From Deltaproteobacteria bacterium (GTDB lineage Bacteria; Myxococcota_A; Polyangia; Polyangiales; Ga0077539), in the NCBI GenBank assembly GCA_016704445.1, contig JADJAE010000029.1, forward strand, positions 52,487-116,486: a stretch of 64,000 bases of DNA. Direction: 5' to 3'. Shown in pieces: positions 17,527-25,042 of the stretch (position 1 is the first letter of the stretch; each line of letters opens with the position of its first letter). A program made the translations under genes and the position numbers. The notes under the pieces are model-generated. The model was given only the letters and a program-made list of their open reading frames with translations, searched no databases and was not told the origin of the DNA.

Positions 17527-18516
17527 ATGATGACCAGCGAACAGACCCATCCCTTGAGCGAGGCCCTCCACTGGGCGGTTGGCCAGGCGGTGCAGGCGCC
17601 GTCCCTCCACAACGCACAGCCCTGGCGCTTCCGCATCCGAGGACCGGGCGTCGACGTCCGGGCTGATCGCAGCCGCTCGCTCCCGGTGATCGACGCGGAC
17701 GGGCGAGAGCTCGCCACGAGCTGCGGCGCCGCGCTCTTCCACCTCCGTATCGCGCTCCGCACGAAGGGCCTCGACGTCGATGTGCGCCGCCTGCCCGATC
17801 CCCTCGACCCCGACCTCATCGCCAGGGTGATCGTGAAGCCGGGCCAGGCTCCCACCGAGGAGGAGCTGCGGCTCTGCGCGGCCATCGCGACGCGGCGCAC
17901 CTCGCGGGCTCCCTACCTCGGCATCACGGTCCCCGACGAGGTCATCGAGCGTCTCCGGCGCGACGCGGAGACCGAGGGCGCCTGGTTCGCCCCGCTGACC
18001 GAGGAGGCGCAGCGGGTGCAACTCGTCGCCCTGGTCATGGAGGCCGACCACCTGCAGTGGAGCAACAGCGAGCTGCGGGAGGAGTTCGCCCAGTGGATGC
18101 GACCCAACGACAGCACGGCCCACGACGGCGTTCCCGGGTACTCGCTGGGTCTCGACAACGTCCAGTCGCACATCGCCGCGATGGCGGTACGGCTGATGGA
18201 CCGTGGCGCCCAGGAGGCCGTGGCGCATCGCGACCTGGTCGCGGCCTCGCCCCTGCTGGTGATCCTCGGCACCACCGGCGACGGGCCCATCGACTGGGTG
18301 CGCGCGGGCGAGGCGCTCGACCGCATCCTGCTGCGAGCCGAGAGCGAAGACCTGCGGGTCGCCTTCCTCAATCAGCCGGTCGAGACCGCGGAGCTTCGGC
18401 CGAGCGTCGGCGAGCTCGCGGGTCGGCCCGGCTTCCCGCAGCTCATCCTGCGAATCGGCTATGGCACCGCGGGGCCCGGCACGCCCCGACGCCCGGTCTC
18501 CGAGGTGCTCGAGTAG
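17527..18516 (+). CDS. Acg-family FMN nitroreductase-like protein
   Basis: 329 aa, the length of the Acg family (Mycobacterium Rv2032, Rv3131). The FMN-binding signature is AVQAPSLHNAQPWRFRI (about 18-34), with DRSRSLPVIDADGRELATSCGAALFHLR next and the second nitroreductase half ending in AFLNQPVETAELR and ILRIGYG. In mycobacteria these lack classical nitroreductase activity and may sequester flavin under hypoxia. ATG 17527 is used, with GGAGG at 17511-17515. A universal stress protein gene follows by 40 bp and is probably co-transcribed. Confidence 0.85.
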   Translation: MMTSEQTHPLSEALHWAVGQAVQAPSLHNAQPWRFRIRGPGVDVRADRSRSLPVIDADGRELATSCGAALFHLRIALRTKGLDVDVRRLPDPLDPDLIARVIVKPGQAPTEEELRLCAAIATRRTSRAPYLGITVPDEVIERLRRDAETEGAWFAPLTEEAQRVQLVALVMEADHLQWSNSELREEFAQWMRPNDSTAHDGVPGYSLGLDNVQSHIAAMAVRLMDRGAQEAVAHRDLVAASPLLVILGTTGDGPIDWVRAGEALDRILLRAESEDLRVAFLNQPVETAELRPSVGELAGRPGFPQLILRIGYGTAGPGTPRRPVSEVLE

Positions 18517-18556
18517 GAGCCGTACCGTCGGCTCCATCACCCGCGTGGAGAGAGCC

Positions 18557-18982
18557 ATGAACCTCAAGATCCTCGTCCCACTGGATTCGACGTCGACCGC
18601 GGCGGATGTCCTCGCCGCCGCCATCGCCGAGGCCCGCTGGCGGGGCGCAGGCATCGTGCTCCTGCGCGCCATCGACCTGCCCATGGAGTATCCGGTCGAG
18701 GTCTACGCGCTGTCCCCCAACAACGTCGCCGACATCCTCGAAGAGAACGCCCGCACCGAGCTCTCCCGCGTCGCCTCGGGCATCCCCTCGGACATCCCCT
18801 CCAGCGTCCTGGTCGAGGCGGGGACGCCGTGGCGGGTCATCTGCAGCGTCGCCAGGGGCGAAGACGTCGCGATGGTGGTGATGGGCGCCCACGACCGGCG
18901 CATGCTCGACGGGCTCCTCGGCACCACGGCGAGCCGGGTGGTCAACCACATCGACCGCACCGTGCTGGTCGTTCGCCGCTGA
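18557..18982 (+). CDS. Universal stress protein (UspA family)
   Basis: 141 aa single-domain Usp. It begins KILVPLDSTSTAA and ends with VMGAHDRRMLDGLLGTTASRVVNHIDRTVLVVRR, matching the ATP-binding G-2x-G-9x-G(S/T) pattern in a modified form (GAHDR...GTTASRV). Usually a dimer that binds ATP and supports survival under starvation, hypoxia or envelope stress. It follows the Acg-type gene by 40 bp. A short inverted repeat (GGAGCC/GGCTCC) lies in the gap. Confidence 0.9.
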   Translation: MNLKILVPLDSTSTAADVLAAAIAEARWRGAGIVLLRAIDLPMEYPVEVYALSPNNVADILEENARTELSRVASGIPSDIPSSVLVEAGTPWRVICSVARGEDVAMVVMGAHDRRMLDGLLGTTASRVVNHIDRTVLVVRR

Positions 18983-18997
18983 GGGGGAGAGGCACCC

Positions 18998-19374
18998 CAT
19001 AGGCGTCAACCGTCGATCGCCCTATCGCTTCTACAGATCTCGGACGGGGTGCAGCCCGCCGCGTCGCTGGGGTTCGGGCGTTGGCCCTCACCCCAGGCAA
19101 TAACAGGACGGCGCCCCGGGCACTGCCCGGGGCCGTCGAACCGAAACTCCATGGACCATCCGGAAGCTTCGATCGAGGCCGCGAGGGCTGGAACGAATCG
19201 GCGTCCCTGTTCGACAGCCCCGGACCCCGTCCGGGGCGCCGCTTGTTGTTGCCCGGGGTGAGGGCCAACGCCCGAACCCCAGCGACGCGGCGGGTTGCCA
19301 CGCTCCAACGATGTGTAGAAGGCAAAGGGCTTCAACCTGCGGGCACGGCGGGCGATCGATGGTTGACGCCTATG
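18998..19374. repeat. 377-bp fold-back element: two inverted copies of a hairpin repeat
   Basis: This fills the 406-bp gap between two convergent genes. The left arm (18998-19141) and right arm (19209-19374, read in reverse) match over long stretches: 24 of 25 outermost bases (starting CATAGGCGTCAACC) and an almost perfect run of about 50 bases at 19052-19105 against 19244-19297. Each arm contains its own hairpin whose stems differ in sequence but stay paired: CCCCGGGCA/TGCCCGGGG on the left, CCCCGGAC/GTCCGGGG on the right. The 67-bp centre is unpaired. It has no plausible gene. It may be a REP-like doublet or MITE and could stop transcription from both sides. Confidence 0.85.
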
Positions 19375-19388
19375 AGAGGCGCCCCCCG

Positions 19389-19802
19389 CTACGCGCGACC
19401 GGGGTGGGGACGGAGCAGCTCGACCAGGGCCTCCAGGGCGTCGGTGGTCGTGAACACCCCGACGATGCGCTCGTGCTCCATCACGAGCGCGGAGCCGTAG
19501 CGCTGCCCCGCCATCGTGGCCACCACCTCGTCGAGGGGAGTGTCGGGCGTGACGGTGTACGGCGCCTGGGTCATGGCCTCCTCGGCGATGGTCAGGTCGG
19601 GGTCGACGCTGTGAAGCGTCTCGATGAGCGCGAGGTCGCGCTCGCTGAGGAGCCCCACCACGCGGCCGCCGGAGAGCACCGGGAGGTGCCGGATGCGGTG
19701 CTCGCGCATCATGTGGTGCGCGGAGGTGAGCGACTGGTCGCGGCCGATGGTGTGAGGCGCGGGCGTCATGTACTTCGAGATCGGTGGGATGTGTCTGCTC
19801 AT
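19389..19802 (-). CDS. CBS-domain pair protein
   Basis: 137 aa made of two CBS motifs: the first ISKYMTPAPHTIGRDQSLTSA...RIRHLPVLSGGRVVGLLSERDL (about 8-55), the second EEAMTQAPYTVTPDTPLDEV...GSALVMEHERIVGVFTTTDAL (about 73-120). CBS pairs bind adenosine nucleotides and act as energy sensors; stand-alone ones such as mycobacterial Hrp1 are hypoxia induced. A sigma-54 promoter match lies 25 bases before the ATG. Its 3' end faces the fold-back element. Confidence 0.9.
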   Translation of the reverse strand: MSRHIPPISKYMTPAPHTIGRDQSLTSAHHMMREHRIRHLPVLSGGRVVGLLSERDLALIETLHSVDPDLTIAEEAMTQAPYTVTPDTPLDEVVATMAGQRYGSALVMEHERIVGVFTTTDALEALVELLRPHPGRA

Positions 19803-19826
19803 GGGTCCTCAGGGGTACTGCCGGGC

Positions 19827-19842
19827 AGCAGCGAGCGTGCCA
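19827..19842 (-). promoter_or_regulatory. Sigma-54 promoter, CBS gene
   Basis: Read on the minus strand this is TGGCACGCTCGCTGCT, a near-perfect -24/-12 element with GG-N10-GC spacing. It is placed so that transcription starts about 14 bases before the CBS-protein ATG at 19802. Confidence 0.8.
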
Positions 19843-19868
19843 GCGTCGCGCCAGCCCTGGAGCGCGCG

Positions 19869-20666
19869 TTACATCTCCCGGCGACCGTCCAGGAACTCCC
19901 TCACGATCGGGTCGGTGCTGGCGTTGATGACATCGACCGGGCCGATGGCGATCACCTTCCCTTCGTGGAGCAGGGCGATGCGGTCGGCGATGTGCGAGGC
20001 CAGCGTGAGGTCGTGCGTGACGACCACGGAGGTGACGTTGAGCTCCTGGCGGAGCTGAGCGATCAGGTCGCCGATGCGGGCGCTGTTGATCGGGTCGAGC
20101 CCGGTGGTGGGCTCGTCGTAGAGCACAACCTCCGGTCGCAGCGCGATGGTGCGCGCCACGCCGACGCGCTTGCGCATTCCCCCCGACAGCTCCGAGGGCA
20201 TGAGCTCGCCGGTTTCGCCGAGGCCCACCGCGCTCAGCGCCCAGGCCACGCGCTCCTTCACGTCCGCGGACTTCATCCCCCGGCTGCCCTGCACGTTCAG
20301 CCCGTAGGCCACGTTGTCGGCCACGCTGAGCGAGTCGAAGAGCGCCGCGCCCTGGAACACCATCCCCACGCGCCGTCGCACCGCGGCGAGCTCCTTCGAG
20401 CTGGCGAGCTCGACGTGCATCCCGTCCCAGAGGATGGTGCCTCGGTCGACGGACATCAGCCCGATGATGAGCTTGAGCAGCACGCTCTTGCCGCAGCCCG
20501 ACGAGCCCAGCAGCGCGAGGATCTCGCCTCGCTCGATGTCCAGGTCCAGGCCCCGGAAGACCGCCTTGGAGCCGAAGCTCTTCCAGATGCCTCGCAGGCT
20601 CAAGATGGGCCCGGTCGCCGCTGCCGCTGCCCGCTCGGGGATCTCTACCGTCGCTTCGCTGACCAT
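19869..20666 (-). CDS. Mla/Mkl-type ABC transporter ATP-binding protein
   Basis: 265 aa ATPase of the MlaF/Ttg2A group that powers phospholipid or solvent transport across the envelope. Walker A LLGSSGCGKSV (about 46), the MlaF-like FQGAALFDSLSV (about 100), signature SELSGGMRKRVGVART (about 150) and Walker B VVLYDEPTTGLDP are clear; the TTGLDP form is typical of this group. ATG 20666 is chosen because AGGAG stands five bases upstream. No permease (MlaE) or MCE-domain gene is next to it, which is unusual. It follows the DUF6544-like gene by 42 bp, so the two share a transcript. Confidence 0.87.
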   Translation of the reverse strand: MVSEATVEIPERAAAAATGPILSLRGIWKSFGSKAVFRGLDLDIERGEILALLGSSGCGKSVLLKLIIGLMSVDRGTILWDGMHVELASSKELAAVRRRVGMVFQGAALFDSLSVADNVAYGLNVQGSRGMKSADVKERVAWALSAVGLGETGELMPSELSGGMRKRVGVARTIALRPEVVLYDEPTTGLDPINSARIGDLIAQLRQELNVTSVVVTHDLTLASHIADRIALLHEGKVIAIGPVDVINASTDPIVREFLDGRREM

Positions 20667-20708
20667 CGCTTCTCCTGCCACGGGGCACCCATTCCTGCGA
20701 TCCAATGA

Positions 20709-21569
20709 TCAGATGCCCGGCGGGAGATTGAACGCGATTCCTTCGGAGAGCGAAGGGACGTCGACGTACTCGAAATCGCCGCCCGGCAGGTGCCATGTGG
20801 CCACCGCCCGGGTAGGGAGCGGCCGATCCCGGCTGGACGACCAGCCCGACACCGGGGTCGACCAGCGGGCGCGGGTCAGCGGGTGCCCTCGGGTGAAGGG
20901 GTCGTGGCAGTAGCGGTCTTCGGTGCTGAAGTCGGTGGGCGCACCGCGGCTGTCGAGGGTGACGCGGGCGGTGACCGTGCGGCCCTGATCGGTGAGCGAC
21001 ACGTCGAAGCGGTCGTCGTCCACGCCGACCCATGTGGTGGCCGGGCCCAGCAGCATCGAAGGGGCCAGCAGGATGGCGTCGTTGAGGTAGGTGACGAGCT
21101 CGCCGGTGTCGAGCTCCGAGCCCGTGGCGTCGACGAGGGGCAGCACGTCGAAGAGCCGCACGAGCATGCGGCCGTGGCCGCGGACGTAGGTGTCGCGGCC
21201 GACCGTGGGCATCAAGCCCCCGACGTTCATCTTGAGGTGGAAGACCCGCGCGACGTCGAGGCTGGTGTTGTATTGCCACACCGAGCACGGCGCCCACACC
21301 TGGAGGGGCCGCTGACGGAAGCGCCCTTCGTAGTGGAGCCGGAAGGACCAGTCGCGGGGGCGGCCCATCACTCCCATGAAGATCAGGTAGCGCCGGACGC
21401 TCTCCGGCAGCTTCGCGATGTCCTCGCCCCGCACCGGCGCGCCGGGACCCGGGCCCGGCGAGAGCCCGAGGCTCGACACCTCCTCAAGGAAGCGTCGGGC
21501 CATCGGAGAGAGGCGGGTGAGTCGGAGGGTGATCCCCGCGGCGCCGTGTCGCTCCGAGTTCGCATCCAT
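20709..21569 (-). CDS. DUF6544-like protein
   Basis: 286 aa with no enzymatic assignment. The pattern LPESVRRYL (about 55), GRMLVRLFDVLPLVDATG (about 133), GELVTYLNDA and WVGVDDDRFDVSLTDQG (about 183) matches the DUF6544 family as I remember it. No signal peptide or membrane helix. It may encode a beta-rich lipid-handling protein, given the Mla-like ATPase gene immediately downstream, but that is inference. ATG 21569 is only about four bases after the start of transcription predicted from the sigma-54 element, so a shorter protein from the ATG at 21503 is possible. Confidence 0.65.
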   Translation of the reverse strand: MDANSERHGAAGITLRLTRLSPMARRFLEEVSSLGLSPGPGPGAPVRGEDIAKLPESVRRYLIFMGVMGRPRDWSFRLHYEGRFRQRPLQVWAPCSVWQYNTSLDVARVFHLKMNVGGLMPTVGRDTYVRGHGRMLVRLFDVLPLVDATGSELDTGELVTYLNDAILLAPSMLLGPATTWVGVDDDRFDVSLTDQGRTVTARVTLDSRGAPTDFSTEDRYCHDPFTRGHPLTRARWSTPVSGWSSSRDRPLPTRAVATWHLPGGDFEYVDVPSLSEGIAFNLPPGI

Positions 21570-21583
21570 GGATCACTCAGGGC

Positions 21584-21599
21584 TGCACTCCATGTGCCG
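21584..21599 (-). promoter_or_regulatory. Sigma-54 promoter, DUF6544-like/ABC operon
   Basis: On the minus strand: CGGCACATGGAGTGCA, GG-N10-GC, two small deviations from the consensus. The predicted start of transcription is almost at the annotated ATG 21569, implying a nearly leaderless message or a later start codon. Confidence 0.6.
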
Positions 21600-21634
21600 C
21601 CGTGGGCTCTCTCGCCGCGCTTCACGCGCGAATC

Positions 21635-21826
21635 TTAGTCCCAGTCGGTGGGCTCCGATCGAGGCGTCGCTCGCCTGCGCCGACCCCGAGGCGCCAGCTC
21701 GTCGAGGGCGATCGACGCCAGCAGCGCCGCGAGGCGGCGGTTGGGCGTGAGACGTTGCGCGACGTCGAAGGCCAACACCACGACGTCGCCAAACAGGAGC
21801 GGCTGCGCGGGACTTCCACGACTCAT
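21635..21826 (-). CDS. Small hypothetical protein
   Basis: 63 aa starting MSRGSPAQPLLFGDVVVLAF, with a helical middle (AALLASIALDEL) and an Arg-rich tail; not recognised. It fills the 500-bp gap between the DUF6544-like gene and the divergent Usp gene. GGAGG lies about 10 bases before the ATG and one of the best sigma-54 promoter matches in the window is 42 bases upstream, which is the main reason to accept it as a gene. Confidence 0.5.
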   Translation of the reverse strand: MSRGSPAQPLLFGDVVVLAFDVAQRLTPNRRLAALLASIALDELAPRGRRRRATPRSEPTDWD

Positions 21827-21867
21827 GACGGCTGTTCCTCCCCCCGGTGCGGTACGAGCGCCCACGG

Positions 21868-21883
21868 CGCAACGGATGTGCCA
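21868..21883 (-). promoter_or_regulatory. Sigma-54 promoter, 63-aa gene
   Basis: On the minus strand: TGGCACATCCGTTGCG. It matches both the TGGCAC (-24) and TTGC (-12) halves of the consensus with the required 10-base spacing. Confidence 0.8.
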
Positions 21884-22005
21884 TGAGCGTTCGCGCGGAT
21901 TCTGCCGAGTGAGAGCGTGAGTTGAGCCCATGCACGCGATGCACGGTGCGACGCAGCGGGTGCGCTGCGAGGAAGAGGCCATCGCAGGGCGCGCCCTGAT
22001 ACAAA

Positions 22006-22021
22006 CGGCACGTCGGTTGCT
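22006..22021 (+). promoter_or_regulatory. Sigma-54 promoter, second Usp gene
   Basis: CGGCACGTCGGTTGCT: only the first base differs from TGGCACG-N4-TTGCT, and GG-N10-GC spacing is exact. It lies 52 bases before the ATG at 22073. It is back to back with the element for the 63-aa gene, so one enhancer could serve both. Confidence 0.82.
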
Positions 22022-22072
22022 GCCAGCGGAAGCGCGACACCCAACGATCCGTTCGATGAAGGGAAGAAGCTC

Positions 22073-22507
22073 ATGATCGCTCCGTTCACCAAGGTGCTCG
22101 TCGGCACGGATTTCAGCGAGCCTGCCAGTCGGGCGCTCGAGCGCGCCATCGACGTGGCGAGGAGATACGAGGCGCAGCTCCACGTGGTGCATGTGTGGGA
22201 GGTGCCGATGGTGGTGGGCGGCCCGATGGTGGGCACCGCGGTCGACTGGATCACCCCCATCGAGCAGGCCGCCAAGGCGCAGCTCATCGAGGTGATCGAC
22301 GGGCTGCGCGCGGGCAAGGTCGACGTCACCTCGACCCTGTGCAGCGGCGTGGCGTGGGACCGCATCATCGCCACCGTCGAGCAGGTGGGCGCCGACCTCG
22401 TGGTCATCGGGACGCACGGCCGCACCGGCATCCGCCGCGCCCTGATGGGCAGCATCGCCGAGCGCGTGGTGCGCCTCTCGCCGGTGCCGGTGCTCACCAT
22501 CCACTGA
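22073..22507 (+). CDS. Universal stress protein (UspA family)
   Basis: 144 aa single Usp domain. It begins FTKVLVGTDFSEPASRALERA and ends in the ATP-binding GTHGRTGIRRALMGSIAERVVRLSPVPVLTIH, the classic G-2x-G-9x-G(S) motif, so it should bind ATP. It differs from the first Usp of the window, whose glycine motif is altered. A strong sigma-54 promoter precedes it and a 10-bp-stem hairpin follows. Confidence 0.95.
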   Translation: MIAPFTKVLVGTDFSEPASRALERAIDVARRYEAQLHVVHVWEVPMVVGGPMVGTAVDWITPIEQAAKAQLIEVIDGLRAGKVDVTSTLCSGVAWDRIIATVEQVGADLVVIGTHGRTGIRRALMGSIAERVVRLSPVPVLTIH

Positions 22508-22508
22508 A

Positions 22509-22535
22509 CCTCCGGCGCTACGTCCGCGCCGGAGG
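22509..22535. terminator. Hairpin between convergent usp and ppsA
   Basis: CCTCCGGCGC and GCGCCGGAGG form a perfect 10-bp stem with a 7-base loop directly after the Usp stop codon and 16 bases before the ppsA stop. It has no T run, as is common in high-GC genomes, and could end transcription from both sides. Confidence 0.6.
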
Positions 22536-22550
22536 TACAGTCCCTCTCCC

Positions 22551-24959
22551 TCAGCCCTTGCGCGCGCCCTGAGCGCGCTCGATCTCCAGCACCGCGAGGG
22601 TGGTCTGGAGCACGCTGTCGGGGTTGAGCGAGAGCGCGTCGATGCCCAGCTCGACCAGGAAGGCCGCGACGTCCGGGTGATCCGATGGGGCCTGGCCGCA
22701 GATGGCGGAGTGCTTCCCGTTGCGGCGCGCTCCGGTCACCGCCTGGCGCAGCATCTCCAGCACGCCAGGGTCGCGCTCGTCGAACTCGAAGGCCACCAGC
22801 GCAGAGTCGCGGTCGACCCCGAGCGTTAGCTGGGTGAGGTCGTTGGAGCCGATGGAGATGCCGTCGAAGAGCGCGCAGAAGGCGTCGATGCGCACGACGT
22901 TGTTGGGGATCTCGCACATCACCAGCACCTTGAGCCCCCGCTCGCCGCGGCGGAGCCCGTGCTTCGCCATCTCCGCCAGCACCCGCTCGCCCTCCGCCAC
23001 CCGGCGGCAGAAGGGGATCATCAGCTCGACGTTGGTGAGGCCCATGTCCTCGCGCACCCGGCGCATGGCGCGGCACTCCAGGGCGAAGGCCTCGGCGTAG
23101 CTCGGGTGCGTGTAGCGCGACGCGCCCCGCAGGCCGATCATCGGGTTCTCCTCGTGGAACTCGAAGTCGCGGCCTCCCAGCAGGCTCGCGTACTCGTTGG
23201 ACTTGAAGTCCGAGAGCCGCACCACCACGGGCTTCGGGTAGAAGGCCGCGGCGATGGTGCCGACCCCCTGGGCGAGCTGGTCGACGAAGAACTCTCCCCG
23301 GTCGGAGTAACCGCGGGTGAGGGCGTCGAGCTCGGCGCGCACGCCCGCGTCGAGCACCCGCTCGGGGTGCAGCAGCGCCATCGGGTGCGCCCGGATGGTG
23401 TTGTTGATGATGAACTCGATGCGCGCGAGGCCGACGCCGTCGTTGGGCAGCGCGGCGAGCGACAGCGCCCGGTCGGGGTCGGCGACGTTCATCATGATCT
23501 TCGTGCGAGGGCGCTCCATCGTGCCGAGCTCCACCCGCTCGACCCGGTGCGCCAGCGCGCCGCGGTACACCCGCCCGACGTCCCCCTCGGCGCAGCACAC
23601 CGTGACCACGGCGCCGGCCTCGATCAGCGACGTCGCCCCGGTGGCCCCCACGATGGCGGGGATGCCCAGCTCCCGCGCCACGATGGCCGCGTGGCAGGTG
23701 CGCCCTCCCCGCTCGGTGACGATGGCCGACGAGCGCTTCATCACCGGCTCCCAGTCCGGCGTGGTGGTGTCCGCCACCAGCACCTCGCCCGCTACGAAGG
23801 AGGCCAGGTGCGTCGGGTCGCGGATGACCCTCGCGGCGCCGGAGCCGATCTTCTGGCCCACGCTGGTGCCGCTGACGAGGACCTCTCCCTTCGCTTCCAG
23901 CAGGTGCCGCTCCAGCACCTCGCCCGAGCGCCCGGCCTCGACGGTCTCGGGCCTCGCCTGGACGATGAAGAGCTCGCCGTCGGGGCCGTCCTTGGCCCAC
24001 TCGATGTCCATGGGCGTCGGCTGCCCCGCCCGCTGGCTGTAGTGGCCCTCGATGGCCACCGCGGTGCGCGCCAGCGAGAGCACCTCCGCGTCGGTGAGGG
24101 TGTAGCGCCCTCGCTCCTCCTCGGGCACCGGGACGTTGACCGTCGCGACCCCTCCGGGGGCGTCGGTGTAGATCATCCGCAGCTGCTTCAGCCCGAGCCG
24201 CCGCCGCAGGATGGGGCGCGGCGCGGAGGCCAGCGTCGGCTTGAACACATAGAACTCGTCGGGGTCGACGGAGCCCTTCACCAGGTTCTCCCCGAGGCCC
24301 CAGGCGGCGTTGATGAGCACCACGTCGCGGAAGCCCGTCTCGGTGTCGAGGGTGAACATCACGCCCGCGCAGGCGGTGTCCGAGCGCACCATGCGCTGCA
24401 CCCCGATGGAGAGCGCGACCTTCATGTGATCGAAGCCGCGCTCGGTGCGGTAGGAGATCGCCCGGTCGGTGAAGAGGCTCGCGAAGCAGCGGCTGCAGGC
24501 CAGGCGCAGGGCGTCGTGGCCGGAGACGTTGAGGAAGCTCTCCTGCTGCCCCGCGAAGGACGCGCCCGGCAGGTCTTCCGCCGTCGCCGAGGAGCGCACC
24601 GCCACCGAGCGGGGCGCGCCGTTGTGCTGGAGCTGGTCATAGGCGACGCGGATCTCGTCCCAGAGCGCGGCGGGGAGCGCGGTGTTCTCGATGATCTCTC
24701 GGGCCGCTCCGGCGCGACGGGCGAGCAGGTCGGTGTCGCGCAGGTCGAGGCCCTTCATCAGCTCGGTGAGTCGTGCCCGCAGCCCTCCGACGTCGAGCAG
24801 GCTCCAGTACGCGTCGCCGGTGATCGCGAAGCCCGGAGGGATCTTCACCCCCAGCGGACGCAGCGAGCGCCACATCTCGCCGAGCGACGCGTTCTTGCCT
24901 CCGACGAGCCCGAGGTCATCGAGCGTGATCTCTTCGAACCAACGGATGTATCTCGCCAT
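22551..24959 (-). CDS. ppsA: Phosphoenolpyruvate synthase
   Basis: Makes phosphoenolpyruvate from pyruvate with ATP giving AMP and phosphate, 802 aa (E. coli 792). The N-terminal ATP-grasp domain starts RWFEEITLDDLGLVGGKNASLGEM and has AVRSSATAEDLPGASFAGQQ; the swivelling phospho-His domain has GGRTCHAAIVARELGIPAIVG; the PEP-binding barrel contains the ARIEFIINNTIRAHP region and ends with SIGSNDLTQLTLGVDRD and the catalytic-Cys motif SAICGQAPS. A sigma-54 element overlaps its upstream region, and a Ser/Thr kinase gene diverges from it. Placement in a stress regulon suggests a role in a shift to gluconeogenic or fermentative metabolism. Confidence 0.96.
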   Translation of the reverse strand: MARYIRWFEEITLDDLGLVGGKNASLGEMWRSLRPLGVKIPPGFAITGDAYWSLLDVGGLRARLTELMKGLDLRDTDLLARRAGAAREIIENTALPAALWDEIRVAYDQLQHNGAPRSVAVRSSATAEDLPGASFAGQQESFLNVSGHDALRLACSRCFASLFTDRAISYRTERGFDHMKVALSIGVQRMVRSDTACAGVMFTLDTETGFRDVVLINAAWGLGENLVKGSVDPDEFYVFKPTLASAPRPILRRRLGLKQLRMIYTDAPGGVATVNVPVPEEERGRYTLTDAEVLSLARTAVAIEGHYSQRAGQPTPMDIEWAKDGPDGELFIVQARPETVEAGRSGEVLERHLLEAKGEVLVSGTSVGQKIGSGAARVIRDPTHLASFVAGEVLVADTTTPDWEPVMKRSSAIVTERGGRTCHAAIVARELGIPAIVGATGATSLIEAGAVVTVCCAEGDVGRVYRGALAHRVERVELGTMERPRTKIMMNVADPDRALSLAALPNDGVGLARIEFIINNTIRAHPMALLHPERVLDAGVRAELDALTRGYSDRGEFFVDQLAQGVGTIAAAFYPKPVVVRLSDFKSNEYASLLGGRDFEFHEENPMIGLRGASRYTHPSYAEAFALECRAMRRVREDMGLTNVELMIPFCRRVAEGERVLAEMAKHGLRRGERGLKVLVMCEIPNNVVRIDAFCALFDGISIGSNDLTQLTLGVDRDSALVAFEFDERDPGVLEMLRQAVTGARRNGKHSAICGQAPSDHPDVAAFLVELGIDALSLNPDSVLQTTLAVLEIERAQGARKG

Positions 24960-24973
24960 GATGGGGCGCAGTG

Positions 24974-24989
24974 TGCATCCGTCGCGCCA
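24974..24989 (-). promoter_or_regulatory. Sigma-54 promoter candidate, ppsA
   Basis: On the minus strand: TGGCGCGACGGATGCA with GG-N10-GC spacing; two deviations from the consensus. The predicted start of transcription is only about four bases before the ppsA ATG, so the message would be nearly leaderless. Confidence 0.5.
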
Positions 24990-25010
24990 CCGCGCGCAGC
25001 GCCCGGACGG

Positions 25011-25026
25011 TGGAACGCAAACTGCT
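25011..25026 (+). promoter_or_regulatory. Sigma-54 promoter candidate, Ser/Thr kinase gene
   Basis: TGGAACGCAAACTGCT, GG-N10-GC. It sits 22 bases from the opposite-facing ppsA element, giving two divergent -24/-12 promoters in one 83-bp gap. Confidence 0.5.
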
Positions 25027-25042
25027 GCGGTCGATGTGTCTC

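Noticed and set aside
21573..22040. 155-codon minus-strand open frame upstream of usp
   Set aside because: Composition is non-protein-like; the 63-aa frame there has a ribosome site and sigma-54 promoter instead.
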